A program made the translations under genes and the position numbers. This document shows, one piece after another, positions 50,694 to 60,067 of a stretch of 64,000 nt of DNA; positions within the stretch are counted from its first letter, which is position 1, and every line of letters starts with the position of its first letter. This stretch comes from Peribacillus simplex (GTDB lineage Bacteria > Bacillota > Bacilli > Bacillales > DSM-1321). The notes under the pieces were generated by a model. The model was given only the letters and a program-made list of their open reading frames with translations. It was not told where the DNA came from and searched no databases. The DNA lies in NCBI RefSeq assembly GCF_900156045.1, contig NZ_FTMX01000004.1, forward strand, positions 372,001-436,000, written 5' to 3'.

Positions 50694-51725
50694 ATGAAAG
50701 CAGTAGTGAAGGCAGAGTCAGGTTATGACAACATGTCACTAGTTGAAATTCCAGAACCAGTAGGAACGGGGGATTTAGTGAAAATTAAAGTTGCTTACAC
50801 TGGAATTTGCGGTACGGACATTCATACATTTACCGGGGAATATAGAAATTCAAAAACTCCCGTTGTTTTGGGTCATGAATTTTCCGGAGTTGTTGTAGAA
50901 GTTGGAGACGCAGTAAAAAATGTTAAAGTAGGGGACAGGGTTACAAGTGAAACCACATTCACAACATGCGGCGTGTGCGAATACTGCTTAGAAAAAGATT
51001 ATAATTTATGCTTTTCCCGTAAAGGAATTGGAACTCAAGTAAATGGCAGTATGGCTGAATATGTAGTTTCACGCGAAGAAAGTGTTCACGTTTTGTCAGG
51101 GAATATAAGCCTTGAAGCAGCTGCCCTAACTGAGCCGTTAGCTTGTTGTGTACATGCGGCATTTGAAAAAACAACTATTAAAAAAGGCGACAAAGTACTT
51201 ATTTTTGGACCGGGACCAATTGGTCTACTCCAATCCCAAGTTGTGAAATCACAAGGGGCGTTTGTCATTTTAGCAGGCATCACAAAGGATAAGCAGCGCC
51301 TAGAATTAGCTAAATCATTAGGTGTAGACGTAATTGTCGATGTTCAAGAAGAAAGTTTAAAAGAAGTTGTCATGAAACATACCGATGGTTATGGAGTTGA
51401 TAAAGTGTTTGAATGCTCTGGTGCAGTGCCAGCACTTAATCAAGGCTTGCCATTAGTGAGGAAAAAAGGAACATTTGTACAAGTGGGTATTTTTGCGAAT
51501 AAAATGAACCAGCTGGATCAAGAATCGATTGTTCAGAGAGAATTAAAGTATCTTGGTACACGTTCCCAAAAACCTAGCTCATGGCACATAGCCTTACAAC
51601 TCCTAGAAGAACAAAAAATTGATACAGACAGAATGATTACAAAAATTGTGCCTTTAGAAGACTGGCGCGAAGGATTTGAGGCAGTAATGGCTGGAAACCA
51701 AATTAAGGTTATTATTGCGTCATAA
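50694..51725 (+). CDS. Zinc-dependent medium-chain polyol dehydrogenase 3 (sorbitol dehydrogenase type)
   Basis: 343 residues of the MDR family. Zinc motifs are CGTDIHTFTGEYRN and LGHEFSGVVVE, the structural cluster CGVCEYCLEKDYNLC, and the cofactor loop GPGPIGLLQSQ. I use ATG 50694; a GTG at 50682 lies on top of the ribosome binding site GAGGAG. It has its own promoter region behind a terminator, so it may be regulated apart from the PTS operon. Substrate could be sorbitol, a pentitol or threonine-like alcohol. Confidence 0.87.
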   Translation: MKAVVKAESGYDNMSLVEIPEPVGTGDLVKIKVAYTGICGTDIHTFTGEYRNSKTPVVLGHEFSGVVVEVGDAVKNVKVGDRVTSETTFTTCGVCEYCLEKDYNLCFSRKGIGTQVNGSMAEYVVSREESVHVLSGNISLEAAALTEPLACCVHAAFEKTTIKKGDKVLIFGPGPIGLLQSQVVKSQGAFVILAGITKDKQRLELAKSLGVDVIVDVQEESLKEVVMKHTDGYGVDKVFECSGAVPALNQGLPLVRKKGTFVQVGIFANKMNQLDQESIVQRELKYLGTRSQKPSSWHIALQLLEEQKIDTDRMITKIVPLEDWREGFEAVMAGNQIKVIIAS

Positions 51726-51783
51726 TCGCATGATTTCTAGGCTATAAACTTTATAGAATGCTATATAAGTAACTTTGAAAGGA

Positions 51784-51974
51784 CGTGCTGTTTATAAACC
51801 GGCAAAAAGACTTGAGTTCATTAAAGGGTACGTAATGGTATTGGTGACAATTATATCGGCCTCGCAATTTATAAAAATGCCCACGTAAGCGTAGCGATAG
51901 GAAATGCAAACAATGATATTAAGTCGTGTACCACACAGACAACCTTAACGAATGATAAAAATAGTTTATCTTAA
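51784..51974 (+). pseudogene. Decayed C-terminus of a Cof-type HAD phosphatase
   Basis: From 51837 the frame reads GIGDNYIGLAIYKNAHVSVA then IGNANNDIKSCTTQTTLTND and stop, which follows HAD motif IV (G-D-S-N-N-D) and the tail of the intact Cof protein at 22577 (SVAMGNAKDVIKAVCTTTTL). Just upstream in another frame KPAKRLEFIKGY resembles the motif III region, so at least one frameshift separates them. The N-terminal two thirds are gone. Confidence 0.7.
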
Positions 51975-52009
51975 ATTCACTTGATATTTTAATAAAAGGA
52001 GCTTTAAAA

Positions 52010-52282
52010 ATGACAGGAAAAATATTTACAGTTATTGAAAAAACGGGTATCCATGCCCGCCCAGCAACAATATTAGTTCAAAGCGCCAGCAAATTCAACT
52101 CGGACGTAAACCTTGAATACAATGGCAAAAAGGTCAATCTAAAGTCTATCATGGGGGTTATGTCACTTGGTATTGCCCATGGAGCTCAAATTAAAATCAT
52201 AGCTGAAGGAACGGATGAAAAGGAAGCGATCCTCTCTCTTGAAGACACTATTATAAAAGAAAAACTGGGTGAAAAAAAATAA
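52010..52282 (+). CDS. HPr-family phosphocarrier protein
   Basis: 90 residues. The active histidine is His15 in GIHARPA and the regulatory serine is Ser46 in [10 protein letters not shown], both at exact HPr positions, so it can be phosphorylated by enzyme I and probably by HPr kinase. The ATG follows AAAAGGAG. The usual ptsH lies in a ptsH-ptsI operon; here no ptsI is present, so this is a second HPr placed with the polyol PTS. It may feed that PTS or modulate the PRD regulator. An Ser46-less Crh-type protein is excluded because His15 is present. Confidence 0.9.
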   Translation: MTGKIFTVIEKTGIHARPATILVQSASKFNSDVNLEYNGKKVNLKSIMGVMSLGIAHGAQIKIIAEGTDEKEAILSLEDTIIKEKLGEKK

Positions 52283-52300
52283 GTTTCTTTAAAAAATCAC

Positions 52301-52328
52301 AACTGCCTAAAAACTTTTAGGCAGTTTT
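52301..52328 (+). terminator. Rho-independent terminator after the HPr gene
   Basis: AACTGCCTAAAA pairs with TTTTAGGCAGTT across a two-base loop, with TTTT at its end. Confidence 0.8.
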
Positions 52329-52536
52329 AAAATTGAACTAATTAATCTGTACCATCATCGTCAAGTTTACACAGGTGAAAACTTTAGGAAAGAAGTAGTG
52401 GTTTTGTATTCTGTACCAAACGGATTAGATTGTTGAATTGTTTTTCCTACAAGTAGTATGCGTTTAATCGAATTTTCATGTATAATTCTGAATGAGAATA
52501 TTCTATTTTACCATTAAATTGAAGAAAGGATGCAAT

Positions 52537-53379
52537 ATGAGAAATAAAGGGAAATACCGTATTGTTATTGAGGTATTGAGTATTATATTTGGTAGTTTGT
52601 TAATTGCTATTGGTGCAAATACATTATTACTTCCAGCCAATTTACTCTCTGGAGGTATCATTGGGATTTGTATGATTTTGTACCACTTTTTTCATTGGTC
52701 AGTGGGAGTGCAGTATTTTATCTATAATATTCCACTTTTAATCTTAGGATATATCCATTTAGGGAAAAAATTTATCATTTATACGATTCTTGCCGTCATT
52801 TCTGACACCATATTCTTACACTTTATCCCTATTCGTCTCATGTGGACAGAAAATGTTATTTTAGCCTCAATATTCGGGGGTATAGTTTCGTTTGCTGGCG
52901 GAGCCATCATGCTTCGTGTAGGCGGCTCAAATGGCGGATTGGATGTCCTTGGACGGATCATTGCAAAACACAAAAATCTGTCCATTTCAAAATTTGGTCT
53001 TATCGTTAATCTGATAATTGTTGCTATATCTGCTGTAATTTTTGATGTTCAGGCAGCTATGTTTACCATTCTTTCGTTATATGTAGGAGCTAAAACGTAT
53101 GAATCCTTACTTAATATTGCGGAAAGAAGTTCAGTAATTATAGTGACGGATAAGGGAGAAGAGATATCTGAAGCTCTCAATCAAGCTTTCCATCGCGGTG
53201 TTACATCTTGGGAAGCTTTAGGGGCTTACTCACATAGTGAAAAACAAGTCATACTTTGTGTGATTGTGAATATCCAATGGGCAGAATTATGTCAAACTGT
53301 ACAAAGTATAGATGATCGTGCATTTATTTCTGCCATGCCAGCTCATAAAGTCATTGGTAATTTCAAAAACGTTTGGTAA
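52537..53379 (+). CDS. YitT-family membrane protein (DUF161 and DUF2179)
   Basis: 280 residues with five or six N-terminal helices and a soluble C-terminal DUF2179 domain (SSVIIVTDKGEEISEALNQ, HRGVTSWEALGAYS). GANTLLLPANLLSGGIIGI and RVGGSNGGLDVLGRIIAKHK are characteristic. I use ATG 52537, after GAAAGGATG, instead of an in-frame ATG 45 bases upstream. Single gene with its own terminator. Function of the family is unknown; it is common in several copies in Bacillus. A GAGAATATTCT palindrome lies 40 bases before the start. Confidence 0.88.
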   Translation: MRNKGKYRIVIEVLSIIFGSLLIAIGANTLLLPANLLSGGIIGICMILYHFFHWSVGVQYFIYNIPLLILGYIHLGKKFIIYTILAVISDTIFLHFIPIRLMWTENVILASIFGGIVSFAGGAIMLRVGGSNGGLDVLGRIIAKHKNLSISKFGLIVNLIIVAISAVIFDVQAAMFTILSLYVGAKTYESLLNIAERSSVIIVTDKGEEISEALNQAFHRGVTSWEALGAYSHSEKQVILCVIVNIQWAELCQTVQSIDDRAFISAMPAHKVIGNFKNVW

Positions 53380-53608
53380 AAAAAGGAGTAATCACAAGAA
53401 ATGGATCCGTTCGTATTCCTGAAAAGATAAACGAAATTTTTAAGCCATACTCACCCTATAATTTGATAGATATAAGAAATTAAACGTAATGGCTCGTATA
53501 TGTACGAAGTTATAAGGATTAGAATCTTTTAACATTTAAATATAATATCGACATTTTCCAAAACATCCATCTTATTAATGGGCAATAAATCTATTATGAG
53601 GAAGATAA

Positions 53609-53643
53609 AAAGGCGTCTATGTGAACATCATAGATGCCTTTTA
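53609..53643 (+). terminator. Rho-independent terminator
   Basis: AAAGGCGTCTATG pairs with CATAGATGCCTTTT (one mismatch), followed by a T-rich run. About 230 bases after the YitT gene. Confidence 0.75.
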
Positions 53644-54065
53644 TTTTATTAAGAATTGAAAGAGGAGAATATTCTTGTTTTTCGGTATGTCCTAAGATGT
53701 ATGGCTAAGAGAAGGCTATATCAAAGTCATGAGAGCAAAGGCTTCTTTATATTCTAAAAAATTTATCGTTATCTGATAATTCAATAATTAAACCTTGGTC
53801 AATACTTGACACTCTTTCTCTTAAAATAGGGACTATGTATTGTCGTTTTATATCTTTTGATAATTAAAAAATAGTATCAAGTTGGTAAATAAGTAATATA
53901 ATGAGGAATTTACGCATATAAAGAAAAAACACTATCCAGATTCTTTAATTAAAATTCTAAGCAAAAACAATCAATGATTTCTTAATAGTCAATACAGCAA
54001 ATCCTTACTCCGCTTGTGCTTTTATTGTGAGAATTAAGAAAAATGATAGGTAGAAGGTGACAAAC
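53644..54065. other. Intergenic region before the molybdenum hydroxylase operon
   Basis: No intact gene. On the minus strand 53752-53868 an open stretch reads LSKDIKRQYIVPILRERVSS, then IDQGLIIELSDNDKFFRI and stop; it is the tail of some lost protein that I cannot identify. The promoter of the downstream operon should lie in the last 150 bases. No purine riboswitch core is visible. Confidence 0.35.
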
Positions 54066-54665
54066 ATGGAAGCAATCGTCCTAGCAGCTGGATATTCCAG
54101 CCGAGCGAATGCATTTAAAATGACTTTGCCGATGGGGCAAATGAGTGTGTTGGAGCAAACGATCTCTAAATTTGAAGGATTATGCAGCAGGGTCATCGTC
54201 GTAGCTGGGTTTCAAGCGGAAATCATCCAAGAGGAAATTGCCAAAATCATCAGTGAAAATGCCTATTCATTTCAGATCAAGTTTGTTTATAATGAAAACT
54301 TTAACCAGGGAATGTTTGATTCCATTCAAATGGGCTGCAACGAAGTAAATGCCCCATCCTTCTTTATAACACCCGGAGATTGTCCGCTTGTTAAAAAAGA
54401 GACTGTTCAGCTACTAGCAAAACACAAAGGAAACGTGGTTATTCCCAGCTTTGACTATAAAGGCGGCCATCCCATTAAATTATCAAGCGAAGTGAAACAG
54501 AAAATTCTCGAAACCAATCCAGAGAGTAATTTGCGTGTGGTCCTGAGCGGTTACGAAAAGCAATACATGAATGTAGATGATGTGGGAGTATTAATGGATG
54601 TTGATACACCGGAGGATTACCAAAAAGCCATTGATTATGCTAAAGCTTTAAATTTCTCGAAGTAA
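54066..54665 (+). CDS. MobA/MocA-like nucleotidyltransferase (molybdenum cofactor cytidylyltransferase type, PucB-like)
   Basis: 199 residues with the NTP-transferase fold. EAIVLAAGYSSRANAFKMTLP holds the nucleotide-binding G-x-S-x-R and lysine, and FITPGDCPLV the metal-binding Asp. Proteins of this type attach CMP or GMP to molybdopterin for hydroxylases. ATG 54066 follows AGAAGGTG. It is the first gene of an operon with all three hydroxylase subunits and an XdhC protein, which matches Bacillus subtilis PucB. Confidence 0.88.
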   Translation: MEAIVLAAGYSSRANAFKMTLPMGQMSVLEQTISKFEGLCSRVIVVAGFQAEIIQEEIAKIISENAYSFQIKFVYNENFNQGMFDSIQMGCNEVNAPSFFITPGDCPLVKKETVQLLAKHKGNVVIPSFDYKGGHPIKLSSEVKQKILETNPESNLRVVLSGYEKQYMNVDDVGVLMDVDTPEDYQKAIDYAKALNFSK

Positions 54666-54790
54666 AACAATAATTAAAAACTACGAAAATCTTGAATAGA
54701 AATGAATAATTCTCATTGATAAAATCGTAGGAAGAGGTTTCTATTCAGAATATGTCCCTTTAAAAAAATGAGTCGAAGGGTGTTGTTGCA

Positions 54791-56950
54791 ATGAATCTCA
54801 AAGACATAAGCACCTCAGTGCCCAAAAAGGACCATAAAGGTAAAGTATCGGGCCAGTTGCCCTATATTAGTGACGTGAAAGTGGAAAATATGGTTTATGG
54901 TGTTTTGTATCGATCGCCAATTGCTTATGGAAAAATCATATCCATTCAATTACCTAACCTTCCAGAAGGGTATGAAGCTGTTGGAGCAGAGCATATCCCA
55001 GGACCGAATTATGTCAAAATTATCAAAGAAGATCAGCCCATTTTTGCCAATGAGTGGGTCAATTATATTGGTGAGCCGATTCTCATGCTCACGGGCAAAG
55101 ACCTGGATATCCTGTACAGTTTGTTAAATGAAGTGAAGGTTGAATTTGAAGAACATCAGGCTATCTATACATTGGACGAAGCGATCAAGCAAAAATCAGT
55201 ATCCTTAGTTTTGGCAAGCTATGAATTTGGGGAAAGCTTAGAGAACATTTCAGCTATCGAGCAGGGAGCACATCAAATCATCGAAGAAGAATATGATACG
55301 GGTTATCAGGAGCATGTCTACCTTGAGCCGCAAGGAATGCTCGCCGTTTATAAGGATGATGAAATTGTCGTCCAGGGATCGATGCAATGTCTTTATTATA
55401 TAAAAAATGCATTGCTAAGCGCATTAGCCTGTAGTGACGATGAAGTTAGAGTTATTCAAAGTCCTACTGGCGGAGGTTTTGGCGGCAAAGAAGATTATCC
55501 TTCGATGATGGCTTGTCACGTAGCCGTTGCCGCAAGAGCAGTCAAAAAATCGGTAATGCTCGTGTTCGACCGTTCTGAGGATATGCTGGTCACGACGAAA
55601 AGGCATCCGGCCAAACTCAAATATCGAACGGCCCTTGATAAGGAAGGAAATATTTTGAGCATGTGTGTGGACATCTTTCTCGATGGAGGGGCAAATGTGG
55701 GATTGAGCTCTGTCGTGCTGCAGCGCGCATTAATAAACGGTGCCGGTGTTTATAAAATTCCGCATTTTCATGCAAAAGGCTATGTCTTAAAAACCAATAC
55801 CGTTCCGAACGGCGCCTTCAGAGGCTTTGGTGCTCCACAAAGCTTTGCCGGAATCGAAAGTCATATTGGACACCTTAGTAAACTGGCAAAAATCGACCCG
55901 CTTGAATATAAACGAAAATACCTCGTCAAACAAGGAGACCCCACCATCACCAAAGGTAAATTCCGCGACCCGATATTAGTGGAAGAAATGATTGAGGACG
56001 TACTCAACGTGTCAGAATACAAAAAGAAAAAAGAAGACTTTCAGCGCTTAAATCAACAAAATCAGCGCTATAAAAAAGGCATAGGAACTTCGTTGTTCCT
56101 CCACGGCTGTGGATTTACAGGCAGTGGCGAAAGAGATCATATTAAAGCAACGGTGAAGCTGGTTAAATCAAAGGACGACCAGGTATCACTAAAAATCTCA
56201 AACTCTGATATGGGACAAGGTATTTTGACGACGTTGTGTAAAATTGTCGCCAAAGAACTTAACCTCCCGTTCGAAGATATTTTGTACCCTTATCCCGACA
56301 CAAAAGAGGTTCCCGACTCGGGTCCGACCGTAGCTTCCAGGACGACGATGATTGTCGGAAAATTGCTTGAACGAGCCGCAAAAAAACTTAAGGATCAGTG
56401 GCAAACAGGGGCGGAACAGGAAGTAGTTGAGCACTATGTTCACCGTGAAATGATTCCTTGGGACGAGAAAACTTTCACTGGAGATGCATACCCGGCTTAT
56501 TCATGGGGCGTTAATATCGTTGAAGTAGAAGTTGATACGTTAACAGGAAATATAAAGTTAGAAAAAGTATACGGCAATTATGAAGTTGGGAAGGTCATCG
56601 ATGAACGGATTATGAAAGGTCAAATTGACGGTGGTTTGGCTCAAGGGCTAGCATACGGTTATCTAGAAAAGATGACGTCAAAGCAAGGTAGAATCCAACA
56701 AAAAAGCATATCTGATTATGGACCGCCGACTTCATTGGATATTGTTTCAATTGAAAGCAAGGTCTTTGATAACCCCTATGCTGATGGTCCATACGGGGCG
56801 AAGGGCGCAGGTGAATTGACTTTAATCGGAGGGGCTCCAGCAGTCCAAGCTGCGATCGAGGATGCCCTGCAAACTTCTTTTCAGCAAATTCCGATTACAC
56901 CGGAAGTCATTATTGAAAGTCTTTGGATGAAAGAAGGTGAAGAGGGTTGA
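54791..56950 (+). CDS. Xanthine dehydrogenase-type hydroxylase, molybdenum-binding subunit (PucD-like)
   Basis: 719 residues. Molybdopterin contacts include GGGFGGKED at about 227-235, GAFRGFGAPQ near 341-350 with the substrate arginine, and GPYGAKGAGE with catalytic Glu675. Together with the next two genes it forms the cytosolic three-subunit hydroxylase that oxidises a purine or related heterocycle with water. The subunit order here (Mo, FeS, FAD) follows the puc cluster. The gene overlaps the FeS gene by four bases. Xanthine is the best guess; nicotinate or other purines are possible. Confidence 0.92.
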   Translation: MNLKDISTSVPKKDHKGKVSGQLPYISDVKVENMVYGVLYRSPIAYGKIISIQLPNLPEGYEAVGAEHIPGPNYVKIIKEDQPIFANEWVNYIGEPILMLTGKDLDILYSLLNEVKVEFEEHQAIYTLDEAIKQKSVSLVLASYEFGESLENISAIEQGAHQIIEEEYDTGYQEHVYLEPQGMLAVYKDDEIVVQGSMQCLYYIKNALLSALACSDDEVRVIQSPTGGGFGGKEDYPSMMACHVAVAARAVKKSVMLVFDRSEDMLVTTKRHPAKLKYRTALDKEGNILSMCVDIFLDGGANVGLSSVVLQRALINGAGVYKIPHFHAKGYVLKTNTVPNGAFRGFGAPQSFAGIESHIGHLSKLAKIDPLEYKRKYLVKQGDPTITKGKFRDPILVEEMIEDVLNVSEYKKKKEDFQRLNQQNQRYKKGIGTSLFLHGCGFTGSGERDHIKATVKLVKSKDDQVSLKISNSDMGQGILTTLCKIVAKELNLPFEDILYPYPDTKEVPDSGPTVASRTTMIVGKLLERAAKKLKDQWQTGAEQEVVEHYVHREMIPWDEKTFTGDAYPAYSWGVNIVEVEVDTLTGNIKLEKVYGNYEVGKVIDERIMKGQIDGGLAQGLAYGYLEKMTSKQGRIQQKSISDYGPPTSLDIVSIESKVFDNPYADGPYGAKGAGELTLIGGAPAVQAAIEDALQTSFQQIPITPEVIIESLWMKEGEEG

Positions 56951-57414
56951 TTAAATTCACATTAAATGGAAGAACGGTAGAAACTGACGCCCCTGCTACA
57001 GCGAGATTACTAGATTTATTAAGAGATGAGTTTGAGTTAATCGGAACAAAGGAAGGCTGTGGTGAAGGGGAGTGCGGAGCCTGCAGTGTTTTTATGAATA
57101 ACCTCCTGCAAAACAGCTGCCTTATTCCAATTGGCTCGATTGCTGGTGCCGATATTCAAACGATCGAAGGCATCATTGAAACGGAACAATTTAAAATTTT
57201 AGATGAGAGTTATTCCATCGCCGGGGGAGTGCAGTGCGGCTATTGCATTCCGGGGATGATTATGGCAAGTACGGCTTTGTTATCTAAAAATCCTCATCCT
57301 TCAGAGGCTGAAATTCGTGAAGGCATCTCCGGAAATCTGTGCCGATGTACGGGCTACAATATGATTGTTGAGGCGATTAACCTAGCAGCTAAAAAAGGTG
57401 ATGGCTTATGGTAG
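56947..57414 (+). CDS. Hydroxylase [2Fe-2S] subunit (PucE-like)
   Basis: 155 residues with two iron-sulfur domains: a plant ferredoxin-type cluster CGEGECGACSVF and a helical domain with CGYCIPGM and CRCTGY. It carries electrons from the molybdenum site to FAD. The start is TTG at 56947, overlapping the previous stop, with GAAGAGGG in front. It ends seven bases inside the FAD subunit gene. Confidence 0.92.
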   Translation: MIKFTLNGRTVETDAPATARLLDLLRDEFELIGTKEGCGEGECGACSVFMNNLLQNSCLIPIGSIAGADIQTIEGIIETEQFKILDESYSIAGGVQCGYCIPGMIMASTALLSKNPHPSEAEIREGISGNLCRCTGYNMIVEAINLAAKKGDGLW

Positions 57415-58274
57415 AGAAAATAACAGCGTATCGCTTCGAGCGTTTAGACGAAACGTTGAGCCAATTGAATAGAGAAGATTGTGCAATCATAGCCGGAGGC
57501 ACCGATGTTATGGTTCTTCACAAAAGTAGAAGGGGAGTACCTCCGAAAATCCCTAAACCGATTGTTTTTATTAATCATCTTTCCGAATTAAAGCAGGTGT
57601 ATCAACATCACAAGGATCTCCACATCGGGGCCTGCTGTACCTATAGTGAATTACTTGAAAATCCGTTAATTCCTTTTGCTTTAAAGAATGCAATTAAAAC
57701 AATTGCTGCCCCGGCAATTAGAAACCGGGGAACATTAGGCGGTAATATTTGCAACGCCTCTCCAGCCGGTGACATGCTTCCTTTATTATATGTACACAAT
57801 GCAAAGCTTCTGTTGCGCTCCGTAAATGGTGATCGTATGGTTGCGATTAGCGATTTTATTCAAGGTCCACGACGGGTTCAACGTTTTCACAATGAAATAG
57901 TAACGGAGATTATTCTGCCGTTCGTATTAGAAGATTCACATGTCGTTTTCGAGAAAGTCGGCAACCGCAACGCAGATGCCATTGCCAAAGTATCGTTTGC
58001 GGGTTTCGTCCGGATAAGCAAAGATCGAATCGATGACATTCGATTTGCCTTCGGGGCGGTCGGACCTACGATGGTTCGTTCCATTGATATTGAGAAGACG
58101 CTGGTTGGAAAAACGATACCATTAGCCGATGCAGACATCGCTGAGATTGTGGCAGCCTTCGATAAGATCATTAGACCAATCGACGATCAACGCTCCACTG
58201 CGGCTTACAGAAAAACCGTTGCGTTACATCTTTTACGTTATTTTCTTAGCATGAAGCAATATCAACCGAATTAA
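57408..58274 (+). CDS. Hydroxylase FAD-binding subunit (PucC-like)
   Basis: 288 residues with the CO dehydrogenase flavoprotein fold. The FAD motifs are IIAGGTDVMV and TLGGNICNASPAGDMLP, followed by a C-terminal domain (FAFGAVGPTMVRS). It passes electrons to NAD. The ATG overlaps the FeS gene, so the three subunits are translated in coupling. Confidence 0.92.
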   Translation: MVEKITAYRFERLDETLSQLNREDCAIIAGGTDVMVLHKSRRGVPPKIPKPIVFINHLSELKQVYQHHKDLHIGACCTYSELLENPLIPFALKNAIKTIAAPAIRNRGTLGGNICNASPAGDMLPLLYVHNAKLLLRSVNGDRMVAISDFIQGPRRVQRFHNEIVTEIILPFVLEDSHVVFEKVGNRNADAIAKVSFAGFVRISKDRIDDIRFAFGAVGPTMVRSIDIEKTLVGKTIPLADADIAEIVAAFDKIIRPIDDQRSTAAYRKTVALHLLRYFLSMKQYQPN

Positions 58275-58298
58275 TGTTTAAAATAGGGGGGACTTTTC

Positions 58299-59093
58299 AT
58301 GCTGCTGATGGAAAAAGTGTCCATGCTGACGCGTCAAAACGAAACCTTTGCTTTAGCCATGATTATTGAATCAAAGGGCTCGACTCCCAGGCATGTTGGA
58401 AAAATGATTGTCTACCGGGATGGTACCATTGAAGGGACTGTCGGAGGGGGTTTGGCTGAACACTATGTGATCGAAGATAGTGTAAAGGCGATTCAAAATG
58501 GCCAATCGAAAATTGTTGAATATAAATTGAATAAACATGCAAAAGACGGAATTCAGATGAATTGTGGCGGCACGTTACGGGTCTTTATTGAAGTCTATAC
58601 AAGCAGGCCTGAACTCATTCTGGCTGGGGCCGGTCATTTAGGCCATGCGTTGGCAAAGCTCGCTGATTTCCTCGAATATCCTTATTGCATTGTCGATGAT
58701 CGCGTTGGTTATTGTACGAAGGAACGCTTTCCTAATGCGACAAACCTTTTTGTGAACGAGGATATTGGAAAGGCTTTGCTCGCAGCCAATCTAAATGAAA
58801 AGTCATATGTGGTAATTGTTACAAAAGATTGTGATGATATTGTATTAAAAACGGCACTGCAATTTCCGATTGCATATGTTGGGATGGTCGCCAGTAAACG
58901 CAAGGTCATAAGCATATTTGAAAAGTTAAAAAGTGAAGGGGTCACGCAAGAACAGTTGGAGCAGGTCCATTCTCCAATCGGATTGGAAATTGGCTCGGAA
59001 ACATCAGAAGAAATTGCCATCAGTATTATCGGACAAATCATCAAAGTAAGCAAGGAAAAAAAGCCTGTAAAAGTGAAACAATTAAATAGATAA
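58299..59093 (+). CDS. XdhC-family molybdenum cofactor maturation protein (PucA-like)
   Basis: 264 residues: an XdhC/CoxI N-terminal domain (ALAMIIESKGSTPRHVGKMI, GTVGGGLAEHYV) and a Rossmann C-terminal part (LILAGAGHLGHALAKLADFL, YVGMVASKRKV). Members bind and sulfurate the cofactor before it is put into the hydroxylase. The ATG follows a GGGGGG tract. It is the last gene of the operon; a terminator lies 60 bases after it. Confidence 0.9.
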   Translation: MLLMEKVSMLTRQNETFALAMIIESKGSTPRHVGKMIVYRDGTIEGTVGGGLAEHYVIEDSVKAIQNGQSKIVEYKLNKHAKDGIQMNCGGTLRVFIEVYTSRPELILAGAGHLGHALAKLADFLEYPYCIVDDRVGYCTKERFPNATNLFVNEDIGKALLAANLNEKSYVVIVTKDCDDIVLKTALQFPIAYVGMVASKRKVISIFEKLKSEGVTQEQLEQVHSPIGLEIGSETSEEIAISIIGQIIKVSKEKKPVKVKQLNR

Positions 59094-59152
59094 GTAAAAG
59101 GGTATAACACCTGAGGCAGATAAAGCTAAATCACAATGTTTAATAGACAATA

Positions 59153-59204
59153 GGGTCAGTCACCGCTGTGTTAAAGTATTAACTCAGTGGGACTGACCTT
59201 TTTT
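59153..59204 (+). terminator. Rho-independent terminator of the hydroxylase operon
   Basis: GGTCAGTC pairs with GACTGACC over a large loop with more pairing near its base, followed by six T. Confidence 0.8.
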
Positions 59205-59505
59205 CTTTGATAAAAGCTAGAAGCAGGCCCTTGCTCTTCAGGGTTGGCTTTTTGTCGTTTTGATTAATTCATTAATATGGTAGGGATATTTTACTTTATA
59301 TGCTACTACTATCATGCAATACACAAAGAAAAATTTTGGGAGGGATTTTGTATGGGGAAATTAGATGGACTTATGGGAAACGGGTTCTGGTGCAAAGATT
59401 ACATCCATTGGAAAGAGGTATATAGATTCCTATGGAATCAGCTTTTATGCAGCCATTCTAAATAGTTGATGAAAGACCTTCACTTGATTTTGGACAGACT
59501 TGTCC
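59205..59505. other. Degraded region before the glutamine synthetase remnant
   Basis: A frame at 59381-59464 reads TGSGAKITSIGKRYIDSYGI then SFYAAILNS and stop; another from a good GGGAGG site reads MGKLDGLMGNGFWCKDYIHW. The two overlap in different frames, which looks like a frameshifted remnant. I do not recognise its family. Confidence 0.35.
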
Positions 59506-59774
59506 TGTAAAGTAAGTTGCCCAATCGATCCTGGTGAGCCAATTGAATTTGATGTAAGCAAAGCGAGTGAGTTCCAATTAAAAGAAAATGGAATTAGCTG
59601 GGTTCCAAGGAGCTTAAATGAAGCCATTCATGCTCTATCCGAAGATTCCATATTAGCACAAACTATCGGTAGAACATATGGGAAGAATTTATTAATATCA
59701 AACGGACAGAATGGGATAAGTACAGCAAACATGTCAGTGATTGGGAACAAAAACTATTTGCTATGAGTTTCTAG
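59506..59774 (+). pseudogene. C-terminal remnant of a glutamine synthetase-family enzyme, frameshifted
   Basis: The first frame reads PIDPGEPIEFDVSKASEFQL and later WVPRSLNEAIHALSEDSILA; after TIGRTYG it must shift by one base, and the second frame continues EEFINIKRTEWDKYSKHVSD and WEQKLFAMSF to a TAG at 59772-59774. The end W-x-x-x-x-x-H-V-S-D-W-E is typical of glutamine synthetase-like C-termini. About 350 N-terminal residues including the catalytic barrel are absent. Confidence 0.65.
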
Positions 59775-60067
59775 TCTTTTATAAATATTCTTAATTAAGT
59801 ATAGGTGAAATGGGGGCTTTTCAGGAAGAAGAAAAGTTCCCATTTTACTTTTTGAGAAATGGGCTGAAAACCTGCTTATCAGTTTATCAGGATAAAGAAA
59901 AAGGACTTCCCGATCTCTAATTTCATATGTAGCGCATGAAGTAGTGGATATACAAAACCGCTTCATGAAAAATTGAATCTTTGGATAGATGATAATATAA
60001 AAAATATTGATTAAAATTATATGGAGAATAATGTGTTTCAAGTCAAAACGGGTGAGGAGGAATGAGC

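Noticed and set aside
53880..54050. Purine riboswitch before the molybdenum hydroxylase operon
   Set aside because: The conserved purine aptamer core and its two loop-loop pairs cannot be found.
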